Source: Natronorubrum halalkaliphilum (GTDB lineage: Archaea; Halobacteriota; Halobacteria; Halobacteriales; Natrialbaceae). Taken from it: a stretch of DNA of 52,840 bases. Position 1 is the stretch's first letter; every line of letters begins with the position of its first letter. The stretch lies in the NCBI RefSeq assembly GCF_009834785.1, contig NZ_WUYX01000064.1:4167-57006 (forward strand), written 5' to 3'. The position numbers and the translations under genes are program-made. Positions 26,745-36,579 of this stretch are shown here, one piece after another. The notes beneath the pieces are model-generated. The model worked only from the letters and a program-made list of their open reading frames with translations, made no database searches and was not told where the DNA came from.

Positions 26745-28744
26745 CTGAAACATCCATCTTGCCGTTGGCCGCCGTTCTCGTTTCGGCGGTCGCGATGTTG
26801 CTGATCATCGCGTCGTATCGCTATCCGAACGTCCGCGAGGGCTGGTCGGTCGTCGCCGCACTGGTGAAGTTCGGAATCGTCGCCAGCATGCTGCCCGGCG
26901 TGATGGACGGCACGACGTACTACTGGAGTCTCAGCGAGTCACTCGGCGTCGAGTTCCTCGCCGGGATCGACTTCGTGTTGCGTGCGGATCCGCTCGGGAT
27001 GCTGTTTGCGATGCTCGCGAGCTTCCTCTGGATCTTCACGTCGTTCTACGCCGCGGGCTACATGCGCGGACTCGACGAACACGCCCAGACCCGTTTCTTC
27101 GCCGCGTTCGCCGCGAGTCTCTCGACGGCGATCGGGATCGCCTTCGCCGGCAATCTGGTGACGATCTTCATCTTCTACGAGCTGTTGAGCCTCGTTACCT
27201 ATCCGCTGGTCGCCCACAACGAGGACAACGAGGCCCGCATCGCGGGTCGGAAGTATCTCACCTACACGTTCTTCGGCGGCGGGGTCTTCCTGCTCGGCGG
27301 GACCGTGCTGGTCTACTGGCTCACCAGTAGCGCAGACCCCGCCGGTCAGGCCCACCTCGCCTTCGAATCCGGCGGCATCGAGATGCTGGCCGAGGCCGCT
27401 GCGGCGGATCCGGCGATCGCTCAGGCGGCGTTTTACCTGCTGATCGCCGGCTTCGGCGTCAAGGCCGCGGTGATGCCCTTACACTCCTGGCTGGCCGACG
27501 CGATGGTCGCGCCGACGCCCGTCTCCGGACTGCTCCACGCGGTCGCCGTCGTCAAGTCCGGCGCGTTCGGCGTGGCTCGAGTCATTCTCGAGGTCTTCGG
27601 CCCGGGACTGATCCACGATCTGCCGTTGAACGTCCCCGCAGTGGGCGAGGTCGGGCTGAACGTTCCGGTCGCGATACTGGCCGCGTTCACGCTCACGGCC
27701 GCGAGTATCATCGCGATGCGCAAGGACCACCTCAAGCGCCGGCTGGCGTTCTCGACGACGGCACAGCTGTCGTACATCGTGCTCGGACTCTCGATGCTCC
27801 ACCCCTTCGCGATCGCCGGCGCGCTGTTCCACATCCCCGCTCACGCGTTCGGGAAGCTCACCCTGTTCTTCTGTGCGGGGGCGGTCCACGTCGAGACCCA
27901 CACCGACTACGTCAGCGAGATGGCCGGCATCGGGAAACGGATGCCGCTGACGATGTCCGCCTTCGCCATCGGCGCGGCGGGTATGGCCGGCATGCCGCTG
28001 ATTGCCGGCTTCGTCAGCAAGTTCTACATGCTGATCGGCTCCGGCTCGGTCGGTGGCGGGTACTGGCTGTTCGCGGCCGCGCTGATCGTCTCCGGTATCC
28101 TGAACATCGCCTACCTCTGGCCGGTCGTCTACACGGCCTTCTTCGAGAGCGAGGATCGCCACGACGCCAAGCCGATCCTCGAGTTCCCGCCGGGTGGCAA
28201 ACTCGAGTCGTACTTCGACAGCGATGCGGTCGCCACGGACGGAGGCGAGCGGTCCTCGTCGGATCGTCGAGCCGACGGCGGCGAAAAACCGGATTCGGGA
28301 CAGCCACAACCCGCCGACGAACAGGCGGAGGAATCCGAGGCCAAAGGTGCCGGGACGCCGACGGAACTGGACGAAGAGGCGGACGATACAGACGACGAGC
28401 CCGAATATGCTGTCGACAAGTACCCGAGCGATCACACCGTTCCCGAGGACGCAGAGACCCACGAGGACCACGCCGACGACCACCACGACCACGGCGATCA
28501 CCACCACGGCGGGCCGCCGGCCGGCGGCTGGGAACGCCACTCGCCGTTCACCGAGAGCACGTGGCTCATGATCCTGCCGATTAGCGTCATCGCGGTCGGA
28601 GCGGTCACGCTCGGCGTGATCCCCGATTACGCGGTCTTCCTCGACCTCGCGATGTACATCGTCGAGGGGATCTTCGGCGTCGACTCGTTCGACGAACTGC
28701 ACGGCCTCTCGCTTGCGGAGGCCATGGAGGTGATCGGCGAATGA
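26741..28744 (+). CDS. NuoL/M/N-type antiporter subunit 2 with His/Asp-rich loop
   Basis: This is a 667-residue protein of the same family. The channel residues are all present: FIFYELLSLVTYPLVA (Glu), GVKAAVMPLHSWLADAM (Lys) and VVKSGAFGVAR (Lys). Between the last helices an acidic loop of about 120 residues (about residues 480-600) ends in HEDHADDHHDHGDHHHGG, a possible metal- or proton-buffering element absent from the other two subunits. It is joined to both neighbours by ATGA overlaps. Confidence 0.85.
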   Translation: MTETSILPLAAVLVSAVAMLLIIASYRYPNVREGWSVVAALVKFGIVASMLPGVMDGTTYYWSLSESLGVEFLAGIDFVLRADPLGMLFAMLASFLWIFTSFYAAGYMRGLDEHAQTRFFAAFAASLSTAIGIAFAGNLVTIFIFYELLSLVTYPLVAHNEDNEARIAGRKYLTYTFFGGGVFLLGGTVLVYWLTSSADPAGQAHLAFESGGIEMLAEAAAADPAIAQAAFYLLIAGFGVKAAVMPLHSWLADAMVAPTPVSGLLHAVAVVKSGAFGVARVILEVFGPGLIHDLPLNVPAVGEVGLNVPVAILAAFTLTAASIIAMRKDHLKRRLAFSTTAQLSYIVLGLSMLHPFAIAGALFHIPAHAFGKLTLFFCAGAVHVETHTDYVSEMAGIGKRMPLTMSAFAIGAAGMAGMPLIAGFVSKFYMLIGSGSVGGGYWLFAAALIVSGILNIAYLWPVVYTAFFESEDRHDAKPILEFPPGGKLESYFDSDAVATDGGERSSSDRRADGGEKPDSGQPQPADEQAEESEAKGAGTPTELDEEADDTDDEPEYAVDKYPSDHTVPEDAETHEDHADDHHDHGDHHHGGPPAGGWERHSPFTESTWLMILPISVIAVGAVTLGVIPDYAVFLDLAMYIVEGIFGVDSFDELHGLSLAEAMEVIGE

Positions 28745-30597
28745 TCGATGCTGACTTGCTGACGATGGCCTACCCGCCGCTGCTGGTCTTTGCGGCGGCG
28801 CTGCTCGTGCTCGTCCTGCCGCGGATACTGGGCTTTGCGCTCGGCGCGCTCAGCCTCGCGGCCGTGGTGGCCATTGCAGCTTTCGCACCCGAAGGAGCCC
28901 ACCTCACCGGAACGTTCCTCGGCTTTAGCGATATTCAGCCGTTCTACATCGACGAGTTCACCCGGATGATGGGGATCGCGCTCGGTTTCCTCGGCACGTT
29001 CGCCGTTATCTACGCCTACTCGAGCGAGGCGACGAAGACGATGGCCGCGTTCGCGCTGGCGTACGTCGCGAGCGCGCTCGGAGCGGCCTTCGCGGGCGAC
29101 TGGCTCGTCCTCGTGTTCATGTGGGAGATCATGGCGCTGACGAGCACGCTGCTCGTGTGGCACTACGGCGGCGACGCCGTCCGCGCGGGCTACCGGTACG
29201 CGATCGCCCACGGGATCGGCGGCAGTCTCGTGCTGTTCGCGGTGATCGCCCACTACGCCCAGGTCGGGTCCTTCGTCTTCGGCGAGGGCGTCGACTATCC
29301 GAACGCCCTGCTCGCTGGCGGGTTCGCGGAGGGGCTGCCGATGTTGCTTGCGATCCTCGGGATCGGCGTCAACGTTGCGTTCGTCGGCTTCCACACCTGG
29401 CTGCCGGACACCTACCCACGTCCGCACTTCGCCGCGTCGGTGTTCCTCGCTGCCTTTACCACGAAGACGAGCGCCTACGTCCTCCTGCGTGCGGTTCCGG
29501 AGGGCAACATCTACCTCGCCTACATGGGTGGGCTGATGGCCGTCTACGGCGTCGTCTTCGCGCTGCTCCAACACGACATGCGCGCGCTGCTGTCCTACCA
29601 CATTCAGGCCCAGCTTGGCTACATGGTGGCCGGGATCGGTATCGGGACGACGATCGGTGCCGCCGGCGCGATGGGGCACCTGTTCAACAACGTCCTCTAC
29701 AAGAGCCTGCTGTTCATGGCCGTCGGGGTCGTCATCTACCGCACGCGGGAGAACGACCTCTACAAACTCGGCGGGCTCTGGCGGGAGATGCCCTTAACCG
29801 CCATCGCCTTCTTCATCGGCGCGCTCTCGATTACCGCCGTTCCCGGCTTCAGCGGCTTCATCAGCAAGGGGATGGTCCTCGACGCAGCCGATCCGAGCTA
29901 CTACGGCGGCTCGGAGTACCAGGCGCTGTACTGGCTGCTGTTTATCGGTGCGATCGGGACCTTCCTCTCGTTCATCAAGCTCGGCTTCTACGTCTTTTTC
30001 CACGGCGAGAGCGATCGGGAGGTCAGAGACGCAAAGACGGGTCAGATCACGGCGATGCTCTCCGTCGGTGGCGCCTGTGTGGTCCTCGGGCTGCCGGCGG
30101 TCGGCTGGCCCGTCTTCACCGACCTGCTCCCGATGATTGACGGAACCCAGTGGCTCGGACCGGGCGGCGAGGACCAGACGCTCACTCCCTACAGTACGGG
30201 CCACCTGATGGATGCGGCCGTCCTGATCGCAATCTCCGCAGTCGGGTTCAAGCTCATCCGTAAGCCGCTGTCGAAGATGGACTACTCCGATCCCGCGCTG
30301 ATCGTCAACCCCGTCACCTACCACGTCGGTCGCGGAACGATGCGGGCGACCACGTGGACGTACGCCACGGTCGACGCCGCGGTCGTCGACTTCGTCAAAC
30401 GCTGTTACTGGGTCGGGAACAACCCCGTTCTGGCAGTCGACGCGGCCGCTCGCCGGCTTCCGATGGTCGAAGCTGAAGAGCAGCGTCCGGCGGACGGCGG
30501 TCGCCCGTCGACGATCCACCTCCGGACGAGTATCGGCACCACTGTGCTCCTGTTGACGATCCTGCTGACGATCATCGTCTGGCTGCTCATCAACTGA
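28741..30597 (+). CDS. NuoL/M/N-type antiporter subunit 3 with Asn at the helix-7 Lys site
   Basis: This is a 618-residue protein, the last gene of the operon. The helix-5 Glu (VFMWEIMALTSTLLVW) and helix-8 Lys (AAFTTKTSAYVLLR) are present, but the helix-7 lysine aligned to HTWLPD is Asn (GIGVNVAFVGFHTWLPDTYP). A long amphipathic region and a C-terminal helix (TVLLLTILLTIIVWLL) follow. Three large subunits in one operon exceed the MrpA plus MrpD pair of bacteria. Confidence 0.85.
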   Translation: MIDADLLTMAYPPLLVFAAALLVLVLPRILGFALGALSLAAVVAIAAFAPEGAHLTGTFLGFSDIQPFYIDEFTRMMGIALGFLGTFAVIYAYSSEATKTMAAFALAYVASALGAAFAGDWLVLVFMWEIMALTSTLLVWHYGGDAVRAGYRYAIAHGIGGSLVLFAVIAHYAQVGSFVFGEGVDYPNALLAGGFAEGLPMLLAILGIGVNVAFVGFHTWLPDTYPRPHFAASVFLAAFTTKTSAYVLLRAVPEGNIYLAYMGGLMAVYGVVFALLQHDMRALLSYHIQAQLGYMVAGIGIGTTIGAAGAMGHLFNNVLYKSLLFMAVGVVIYRTRENDLYKLGGLWREMPLTAIAFFIGALSITAVPGFSGFISKGMVLDAADPSYYGGSEYQALYWLLFIGAIGTFLSFIKLGFYVFFHGESDREVRDAKTGQITAMLSVGGACVVLGLPAVGWPVFTDLLPMIDGTQWLGPGGEDQTLTPYSTGHLMDAAVLIAISAVGFKLIRKPLSKMDYSDPALIVNPVTYHVGRGTMRATTWTYATVDAAVVDFVKRCYWVGNNPVLAVDAAARRLPMVEAEEQRPADGGRPSTIHLRTSIGTTVLLLTILLTIIVWLLIN

Positions 30598-30806
30598 GCG
30601 TTCGGCTACCGGTTTCGATTCCAGCTGTCAGGTCCGCTTTCACGCTCGTTTTCGCTTGTCGGTCCGTTTTTGATTTGGATTGTTCTCGCATACGCACTCG
30701 AGTCGGTCAGGCCCAACGCGCTCAAGCCCACGAGAGCGGACTGCAAGAAACGGTACGAGATCGATCCGGCTCGGATTAAGCCCTGATTCGGACTCGAATT
30801 TCGAAT

Positions 30807-31961
30807 TCAGCGACGCTCCGACTGCTCCTCTTGCTCGCCCGACTCGACGTCGATGATCGAAGCGTGGGTTTCGGGTACGGCGATCGTTCGCTCGAAGATC
30901 GAGGCGCGTAACGCGGGTTTCGACGTCGTCGCTTCGCGCCGGTAGCGTTCGTCGCCGTCGCCATCGCCGCGATCGCCGCGGACGCCGCGCGGCGTCAGGT
31001 AGTCGCCGTCGACGTCGACGTTCGCCTCCTTACAGAGGCGTTTGAGCACCGATCGAGCGCCTTCAGTAGTGATCGTCGGGGGCGCGATCGAGCGCTCGCG
31101 AGCGAGCTCGCTCGCCGTCGCGTCTTCGAACAGGGCTTCGATCGTTTCCTCGTCGTGACCGCGCTCGGCCAGCACCGTTCTCACTCGCCGGGCGATCGAG
31201 GGCGCGTGACGGGTCGGGAACAGCGGCCAGTCGTTCGACGGCGGATCGAGGGCGACGCGATAGCGTCGCAGCGGCGTCCGGGCCGGGGCCGGCAGCGGAA
31301 CGTCCTCGAGGCGCTGGGATTTGCCCAACACTCGGATCGTGCCCGTATAGAAGTCGACGTCGTCCCAGGTGGCACCCGTGCGTCGCTCGTCGTCGGGGAC
31401 CCGAAACAGCTCCGAGCCCCGAACGCCCGAGTGAGCGAGCAACGCGACCATGGCGTACTCCCGCAGTCGGTTGCGCCGTTCGTCGCGGCTGTACTCGCCC
31501 GTCGCGGCCTCGAGTGCGCGCTCGCGGACGGCGGTCTCGAGTCGCCGGCGCTGGTCGGCCGTCCAGAACTCGCTGTCCGGCCGCTCTTCGGCGGAGGGAA
31601 GCGCGGATTCGGCGGCGTCGGTCGCGGCCGGGTTCGTCTCTAAAATGCCGCCGCGAACGCACCACGAGAGAAACGCTCGGACGACCGCGTAGTAGGTGCC
31701 CGCGGTCGAGGCGGTGTACTCGCCGCGGTCGGCCCGCGCTCGCAACTCGCCGGCGTAGGCGTGCATGTGCTCGACGTCGAGTGCGAACAACGATCTGATG
31801 TCGTGTTCGGACTCGAGCCAGTCGGCCCAGCGCCGCAGGATCGATCTGGCGTTCGACGCGTAAGTGCCCGCTCCCGATCCGTCGGGATCGCCGACGGACT
31901 TTCGCTGGAGATAGGCGTCGACCGCGTCGATTACGGCGACGTCCCTCTCGGAGTCGGTCAC
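30807..31961 (-). CDS. Tyrosine recombinase-like protein lacking C-terminal catalytic residues
   Basis: This is a 384-residue protein. An N-terminal SAM-like core-binding domain (residues 8-115) precedes the catalytic fold. The first arginine (HSGVRGSEL) and the beta-hairpin lysine (RVLGKSQRLEDVPLP) are present. The HxxR box reads RGVR, the following LRH reads LRA, and the tyrosine position falls in a segment with no Tyr (AVPETHASI). The paralogue at 33477 keeps all these residues. The frame is intact with normal codon use, so it may have lost strand cleavage but kept DNA binding. Confidence 0.75.
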   Translation of the reverse strand: MTDSERDVAVIDAVDAYLQRKSVGDPDGSGAGTYASNARSILRRWADWLESEHDIRSLFALDVEHMHAYAGELRARADRGEYTASTAGTYYAVVRAFLSWCVRGGILETNPAATDAAESALPSAEERPDSEFWTADQRRRLETAVRERALEAATGEYSRDERRNRLREYAMVALLAHSGVRGSELFRVPDDERRTGATWDDVDFYTGTIRVLGKSQRLEDVPLPAPARTPLRRYRVALDPPSNDWPLFPTRHAPSIARRVRTVLAERGHDEETIEALFEDATASELARERSIAPPTITTEGARSVLKRLCKEANVDVDGDYLTPRGVRGDRGDGDGDERYRREATTSKPALRASIFERTIAVPETHASIIDVESGEQEEQSERR

Positions 31962-31971
31962 GGATCGATCA

Positions 31972-32017
31972 CCCTGGCTCTGGTCCTGGCCCTGATCCTA
32001 GCCCTCCCCTTCCTCTC
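31972..32017. repeat. Hexanucleotide repeat tract
   Basis: Imperfect CCTGGC/CCTGAT/CCTAGC hexamers lie just upstream of the recombinase start, in the 388-base spacer 31962-32349 that otherwise shows no gene. Confidence 0.6.
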
Positions 32018-32349
32018 AGGCGTATTCGTACTCGTACCTCTCCGACCCCTATTCCAACTCTCAACCTCGGCTCCACCGTCTACATCTGCAAAACTCACCA
32101 GCAGGTGCCGTGTCATTCCCCCGGTGTGTCCCGTCCGCTCGAGAGCCGCAGTACCGTGCGCTGAACGGTCAGTGAAATCGGCGCCGCAGAGCATCTATGC
32201 GTACAGTACTGGCCCAGCATCCTAAATCTGTGTTTCGGCGCGCTATTCCCGGAACAAAATTCGGTATCGGGAGCCGAACTGTCCGCTCGCGGTGACGTAC
32301 GCGTTCGGTGACGGTCGGCATTATGTCGATCGAACGGGTACTCCAGCGT

Positions 32350-33183
32350 ATGACTCGCGTGGCGTCGCGGCGATCGGTGCTCGCCGGGAGCGCTGTCGGT
32401 GCCGTCTGCGGGCTGGCCGGCTGTCTTTCGGGGGGCCGAGACGTCGAGGAAACGATCACCGAAACGCACGCCGCCGACGAACTGAGTGCGATTGCGGTTT
32501 CGACGGTCGTCAGCGACGTCGACGTACACGCGGCGTCGCAGGGATCGATCGATATCGAGGGTCGAAAGGGCGCCGTGAGCCGGGACGACCTCGAATCGAT
32601 CGGACTCAGGACGTCGACGGCGGACGGGGTTCTCGAGGTGGCGGTCGATCGAAACGACTCGCGAACCCTCTTCGGGCTTCGGCCCGACCCGATTCTCGAC
32701 CTCTCGCTGACCGTTCCCGAAGCTCTCGAGGTGTGCCGGATCGAGTCCGGAGCCGGCGATGTCGACGTCGCGAACGTCCATGGGGACCTGCGAATCGAAA
32801 CGGAAACCGGGAACGTGACCGCCTCGGCCGTCGACGGAACCGTCTCGGCGACGACCGAGACCGGGAGCGTCGTCGTCGACGATCCGGCGTCGATCGACCG
32901 ACTTGCGACCGTTACCGGCGACGTCACCGCTTCGCTACCCGGTATCGACGGCGACGCGGTTATCGGGACGACCACCGGCGGCATCGATCTGCGCGTGCCC
33001 GACGAACTCGATCTGACACTCGAGATCACGACCGAGACCGGCGAAATTTCCGTTACTGGTGTCGATGCACTCCCGGAGATGACGGGCGATTCGCTGATCG
33101 AGGCCGTCGTCGGGGACGGAACGCACCGACTCGAAATCGTGACGGAGACGGGCGACGTGGCGGTAACCGACCGCAGCGAGTGA
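32350..33183 (+). CDS. DUF4097-like beta-strand-repeat lipoprotein
   Basis: This is a 277-residue protein from the ATG at 32350; an ATG at 32323 is also in frame. A Tat-like SRRSVLAG start leads to the lipobox LAGC, so it is probably lipid-anchored outside the cell. The body is a repeated beta-solenoid-like pattern of ETGxVxVTxVxG units (ETGNVTASAVDG, ETGSVVVDDPAS, ETGEISVTGVDA, ETGDVAVT), as in DUF4097 putative adhesins. It sits between two tyrosine recombinases. Confidence 0.7.
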   Translation: MTRVASRRSVLAGSAVGAVCGLAGCLSGGRDVEETITETHAADELSAIAVSTVVSDVDVHAASQGSIDIEGRKGAVSRDDLESIGLRTSTADGVLEVAVDRNDSRTLFGLRPDPILDLSLTVPEALEVCRIESGAGDVDVANVHGDLRIETETGNVTASAVDGTVSATTETGSVVVDDPASIDRLATVTGDVTASLPGIDGDAVIGTTTGGIDLRVPDELDLTLEITTETGEISVTGVDALPEMTGDSLIEAVVGDGTHRLEIVTETGDVAVTDRSE

Positions 33184-33476
33184 TACGGTTTGCTGTACCG
33201 ATGTACCGGTGGGGCCGCAAGCCGTCCTGCGGCCCCTCGGAAATGACTGAGAGCGGACAGTATGAGTTACCCGCCCGTACGGGCTGGTAGTAATGAGTGA
33301 GTAGCCGGCGACGCCATTCGGTATATCGTAATAGGATTTATGGATGCGCCCATTCTGGATTTTCTCCAGCGAGACGGCTCGAGTCGCCCGAATTCTCCCC
33401 CTCAAAACCACTTCGTCAAATACGAGTTTGATGAAGTACCTTTAGGTGGGTCGCTTCCGTACCGTCGTTCGAACCG

Positions 33477-34643
33477 ATGGACAGCGAGACGCCGGCCGTT
33501 GACGACGCACCGTCGAGTCCGCAGACGGTCCGCACGGTCAAAGACGACCGCTACCTCGAGACGGTCTCCGGCCGCTCGAAGACGGTCATCGACAGTGCGC
33601 TCGAAGAGTGGATCGACCAGTTCGAACTCGAGTCCTTCGACGAGGTCGACGAGGCCCACTGTCGCGATTACGGGCTGTACTTAAAACGCAAGACCGAGCG
33701 CGACGACGTACAGTTCGCGGCGTCGACGGCACACACCTACTACGCCTACGTGCGAGCGTTTCTGTCGTTTGCCGTCCGGGACGGCTATCTCGATACGAAC
33801 CCCGCGAAGACGAACGACGCCGACGAGTTCCTCCCGTCGATTACGGCGGATCCGGACCGGCAGTTTTGGACGCCCGTCGAGCGAAAACTGGCGCTGCGAT
33901 TCTGCCGAGAACGCGTTGACAGCGCGCTCACCCCGCCGAAAGCACCGCCATCGATTACGCTCGAGCGGTATCGGGATCGAGCGATCGTTGCCGTGCTCGG
34001 GCTCACGGGCGTCCGGGGCGCGGAGGTCTTCAGCGTCTCGGGTGACGACCGTCGCGACGGGCTCACCTGGACCGATGTCGACGTCGAGGGCAACACGCTC
34101 ACCGTCCTCGGAAAGGTTCAGGCCGCGACGAAAGACCCCTACCAGCAGGCACAACTCCCGCCGCGGGCGGCGTCGGTACTCGAGACCTACAAGCGCATCC
34201 TCGATCCGCCGACCGACGACTGGCCGGTGTTCCCGACGAATCACTACCCGTCGAAGCGAGCGGCACTCGAGGCCGAGTTTGGCGGAGGCCGGCTCGAGAC
34301 GATGCTCCAGCGGGCGTCGATCGATGACCTACTCCGCGAGCACGAGGTCACGCCGCCGGCGCTCTCGACGAACGGCGCGCGGACGATCCTGAAACGCCTC
34401 TCGTCGGATCTGACTGCCGCGTACGACCGACTCGAGTACGACCCGGACGAAAACGAGTATCTGAAACCTCACGGTGGTCGACGGGGGCTGGGGCACGAAC
34501 TGTACGAGAAGGGTCACTCCGAGGTGGCTCAGAAATCGCTCCGACACAGTTCGATGGACGTGACCAACGAATCCTATCAGAACATTCAGGCCAGAGAGAC
34601 GGCCCAGAAGGTCGACGAAGTGCTCGAGGACGACTCATCGTGA
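33477..34643 (+). CDS. Tyrosine recombinase/integrase, catalytic residues intact
   Basis: This is a 388-residue protein. After the core-binding domain (residues 20-115), the catalytic residues are all visible: Arg in LTGVRGAEVF, Lys in TVLGKVQAATKDP, the box HGGRRGLGHE, then SLRHSSMDVTNESYQNI with the nucleophilic tyrosine. It is related in layout to the gene at 30807 and points away from it, with the DUF4097 lipoprotein between them. No duplicated attachment site was found around the pair. Confidence 0.85.
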   Translation: MDSETPAVDDAPSSPQTVRTVKDDRYLETVSGRSKTVIDSALEEWIDQFELESFDEVDEAHCRDYGLYLKRKTERDDVQFAASTAHTYYAYVRAFLSFAVRDGYLDTNPAKTNDADEFLPSITADPDRQFWTPVERKLALRFCRERVDSALTPPKAPPSITLERYRDRAIVAVLGLTGVRGAEVFSVSGDDRRDGLTWTDVDVEGNTLTVLGKVQAATKDPYQQAQLPPRAASVLETYKRILDPPTDDWPVFPTNHYPSKRAALEAEFGGGRLETMLQRASIDDLLREHEVTPPALSTNGARTILKRLSSDLTAAYDRLEYDPDENEYLKPHGGRRGLGHELYEKGHSEVAQKSLRHSSMDVTNESYQNIQARETAQKVDEVLEDDSS

Positions 34644-34701
34644 AATCGCGCGCCGCAATGGTTGGACCGAGCGGGGCCGTTAGCGCTAGTGAGTGGAGGG
34701 G

Positions 34702-34968
34702 TTACTCGTCTTCGCCGTTTTCGTCGCTGCCTTCGGCGCCGTCTTCGCCCTCGTCGCTCTCTCCGTTGTTTTCGCCGTCTTCGTCGTCTTCGTCCTCTTC
34801 ATGATCTTCCTCGGGGTGGCCGCCCGTCGGATCTTCCTGCTCCTCAGCACCGGGATCCCCGCCGTCGTCGACCCCGGGCCCTTCGTCGCCACAGCCCGCG
34901 AGCAGCGTGATCGATCCGACCGCGGCGAGTCCGGACAACTCGAGCGCTCGTCTGCGATTGCAGTCCAT
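34702..34968 (-). CDS. Small acidic Tat-like lipoprotein
   Basis: This is an 88-residue protein from the ATG at 34968. The N-terminus RRRALELSGLAAVGSITLL ends in the lipobox LAGC. The remaining 60 residues are nearly all Glu, Asp, Gly, Asn and Ser, with no domain. It is likely exported and anchored; the function is unknown. Confidence 0.6.
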   Translation of the reverse strand: MDCNRRRALELSGLAAVGSITLLAGCGDEGPGVDDGGDPGAEEQEDPTGGHPEEDHEEDEDDEDGENNGESDEGEDGAEGSDENGEDE

Positions 34969-35062
34969 CGTTCTCGTGGACAGTTGCCCACGTCGACGCA
35001 TATCGGCCATGCTTGCGATGATCGATCCGTACCGGCTGGCCGGGGAAACTCAGCAAAACGTC

Positions 35063-35227
35063 TCAGGACGGGTTCTGGTGTCTCACCTTCTCGGCGATCT
35101 GTCCCGGCACGGGCGTCCCGCAGTCCGTACACTTCCAGGTCGGTGTCGCGATCCCGGACTCCTTCTCGAGATCGTGTTTGAACTCGAGGAGAGCGCCGCA
35201 GGTACACCTGTAGGTCGTGCGGGTCAT
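35063..35227 (-). CDS. 54-residue zinc-ribbon microprotein
   Basis: This short gene reads MTRTTYRCTCGALLEF at its start and has a second metal knuckle KCTDCG, giving a CxC...CxxC zinc-ribbon. The ATG at 35227 and TGA at 35063 enclose a frame with normal haloarchaeal codon use. Such microproteins are common in haloarchaea and usually bind zinc; the target is unknown. Confidence 0.65.
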   Translation of the reverse strand: MTRTTYRCTCGALLEFKHDLEKESGIATPTWKCTDCGTPVPGQIAEKVRHQNPS

Positions 35228-35324
35228 ACTCTATCAGTGGCGGCCAACGGCCGTAAACGATGTGCAAGCGATCGAACCGATCAGACCGCCAGCGACTACC
35301 GGTTCGAGCCCCAACCCGGAGGCG

Positions 35325-36032
35325 ATGGTCGAAACGAAGCACCGAATTCCGGTCGGCGAGGAAACCGTCGCCGCCGTCCACCACGACGCACCCGGCGACG
35401 ACTGGCTCGTCTACTGTCACGGCTTCCTGAGCGACAAGCACGGGAGTTACGAACACCGCTGTCGGCGGGCGGTCGAGCACGGCTACAACGCTGTCCGGTT
35501 CGATTTTCGCGGCTGCGGCGATTCCGACGGCGCGTTCGTCGACCAGACGCTCAGCTCCAAACTCGAAGATCTGCGTGCCGTCGTCGATCACTTCGACCCG
35601 CCGTCGTACGCGCTCTTCGGCTCGAGTTTCGGCGGCAAGGTCGCGTTCCACGCCGCCGCTCGCGATCCTCGAGTCGACGCCGTCGCAACTCGGGCACCCG
35701 TGACGGCCAACCGCGCGTTCGACGAGTATCGAGCCGCCGTCGAGCGCGAGGGCGAGTACCAGTTCGAGACAGACGACCGAATCGACCGGCGGTTCTTCGA
35801 CGATTTCGACGAGTACGACTTCGACGGTGTCGAAGCGTCCCTCGAGGTTCCGGTGGCGATCGTTCACGGGCGTCAAGATGAGTCCGTCGACGTGACGGAC
35901 AGCGTGGAAGCGGCGGCTCGGCTCGAAACGGACGTACTCCTCGAAATTTTCGCCGAGGAAGGCCATCTGTTTTCGACGGCGGCTGAAGAACGGCTGCTCG
36001 AGCGGCTGTTTCACTGGCTCGAAGGGCAGTAG
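35325..36032 (+). CDS. Alpha/beta hydrolase
   Basis: This is a 235-residue protein from the ATG at 35325. The oxyanion region CHGFLSDKHGSYEHR, the nucleophile elbow GSSFGG (Ser), a late acidic residue in IVHGRQDESVDV and the catalytic His in EEGHLF define an esterase/acyl-hydrolase fold similar to prolyl-peptidase-like or YitV-type hydrolases. The substrate is unknown. Confidence 0.8.
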   Translation: MVETKHRIPVGEETVAAVHHDAPGDDWLVYCHGFLSDKHGSYEHRCRRAVEHGYNAVRFDFRGCGDSDGAFVDQTLSSKLEDLRAVVDHFDPPSYALFGSSFGGKVAFHAAARDPRVDAVATRAPVTANRAFDEYRAAVEREGEYQFETDDRIDRRFFDDFDEYDFDGVEASLEVPVAIVHGRQDESVDVTDSVEAAARLETDVLLEIFAEEGHLFSTAAEERLLERLFHWLEGQ

Positions 36033-36579
36033 GGGCCATACGTCTCGGGTTCAGGGGGTCTTGATGGAGTTCGAGCTCCTTTCCCCCCAATAAACCATAC
36101 TACGATATATCGTTTCACTCCTCCAGAGTCAGGTACGTCACGGACGATCGATTGGCGCGGGTAGCTTTTCGCCAGCACACCAGAGGGTGACGAATCGTTG
36201 CAGTTCGAGCGATAATTAGCGATTTCGTCGAAAGGCGATCGCTCGAGGCCCTCTCGGAGCGACACGCGGTACACTCTGTGAGATAATTACGCACTCTCGA
36301 GGCGATCGATCAATAGATATTCCCTTATCCAACTGAAAATCTCGGATGGTATGTGGTGGCTCTCAGCGGAAGTAGTCGGATCTGCGTGCGTGCTGTCCCC
36401 GGCATCCCGATCGGTGCCGAAGCGGCGGCCCGATCACCGACGACTGGGGCGAGCACCGTCCAGCCACCGGAGACGCGAACGCGCTGGTAACAGCCGGTCT
36501 CGAGGCGTCCGAGACCGGATTTTCTCGATCAGAAAAACCGGACCGTTTTTCATAGCCATGCCAGAACGATCAGCTACCA
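36033..36579. other. Intergenic region, 547 bases, with 12-bp palindrome
   Basis: No convincing gene is present. The palindrome ACGATATATCGT at 36102-36113 is a candidate operator. AT-rich patches around 36090-36115 and 36310-36345 may hold promoters. Confidence 0.45.

Noticed and set aside
30598-34700. Integrated element bounded by the two recombinases
   Set aside because: I looked for flanking direct repeats or a tRNA and found none, so no element boundaries can be drawn.
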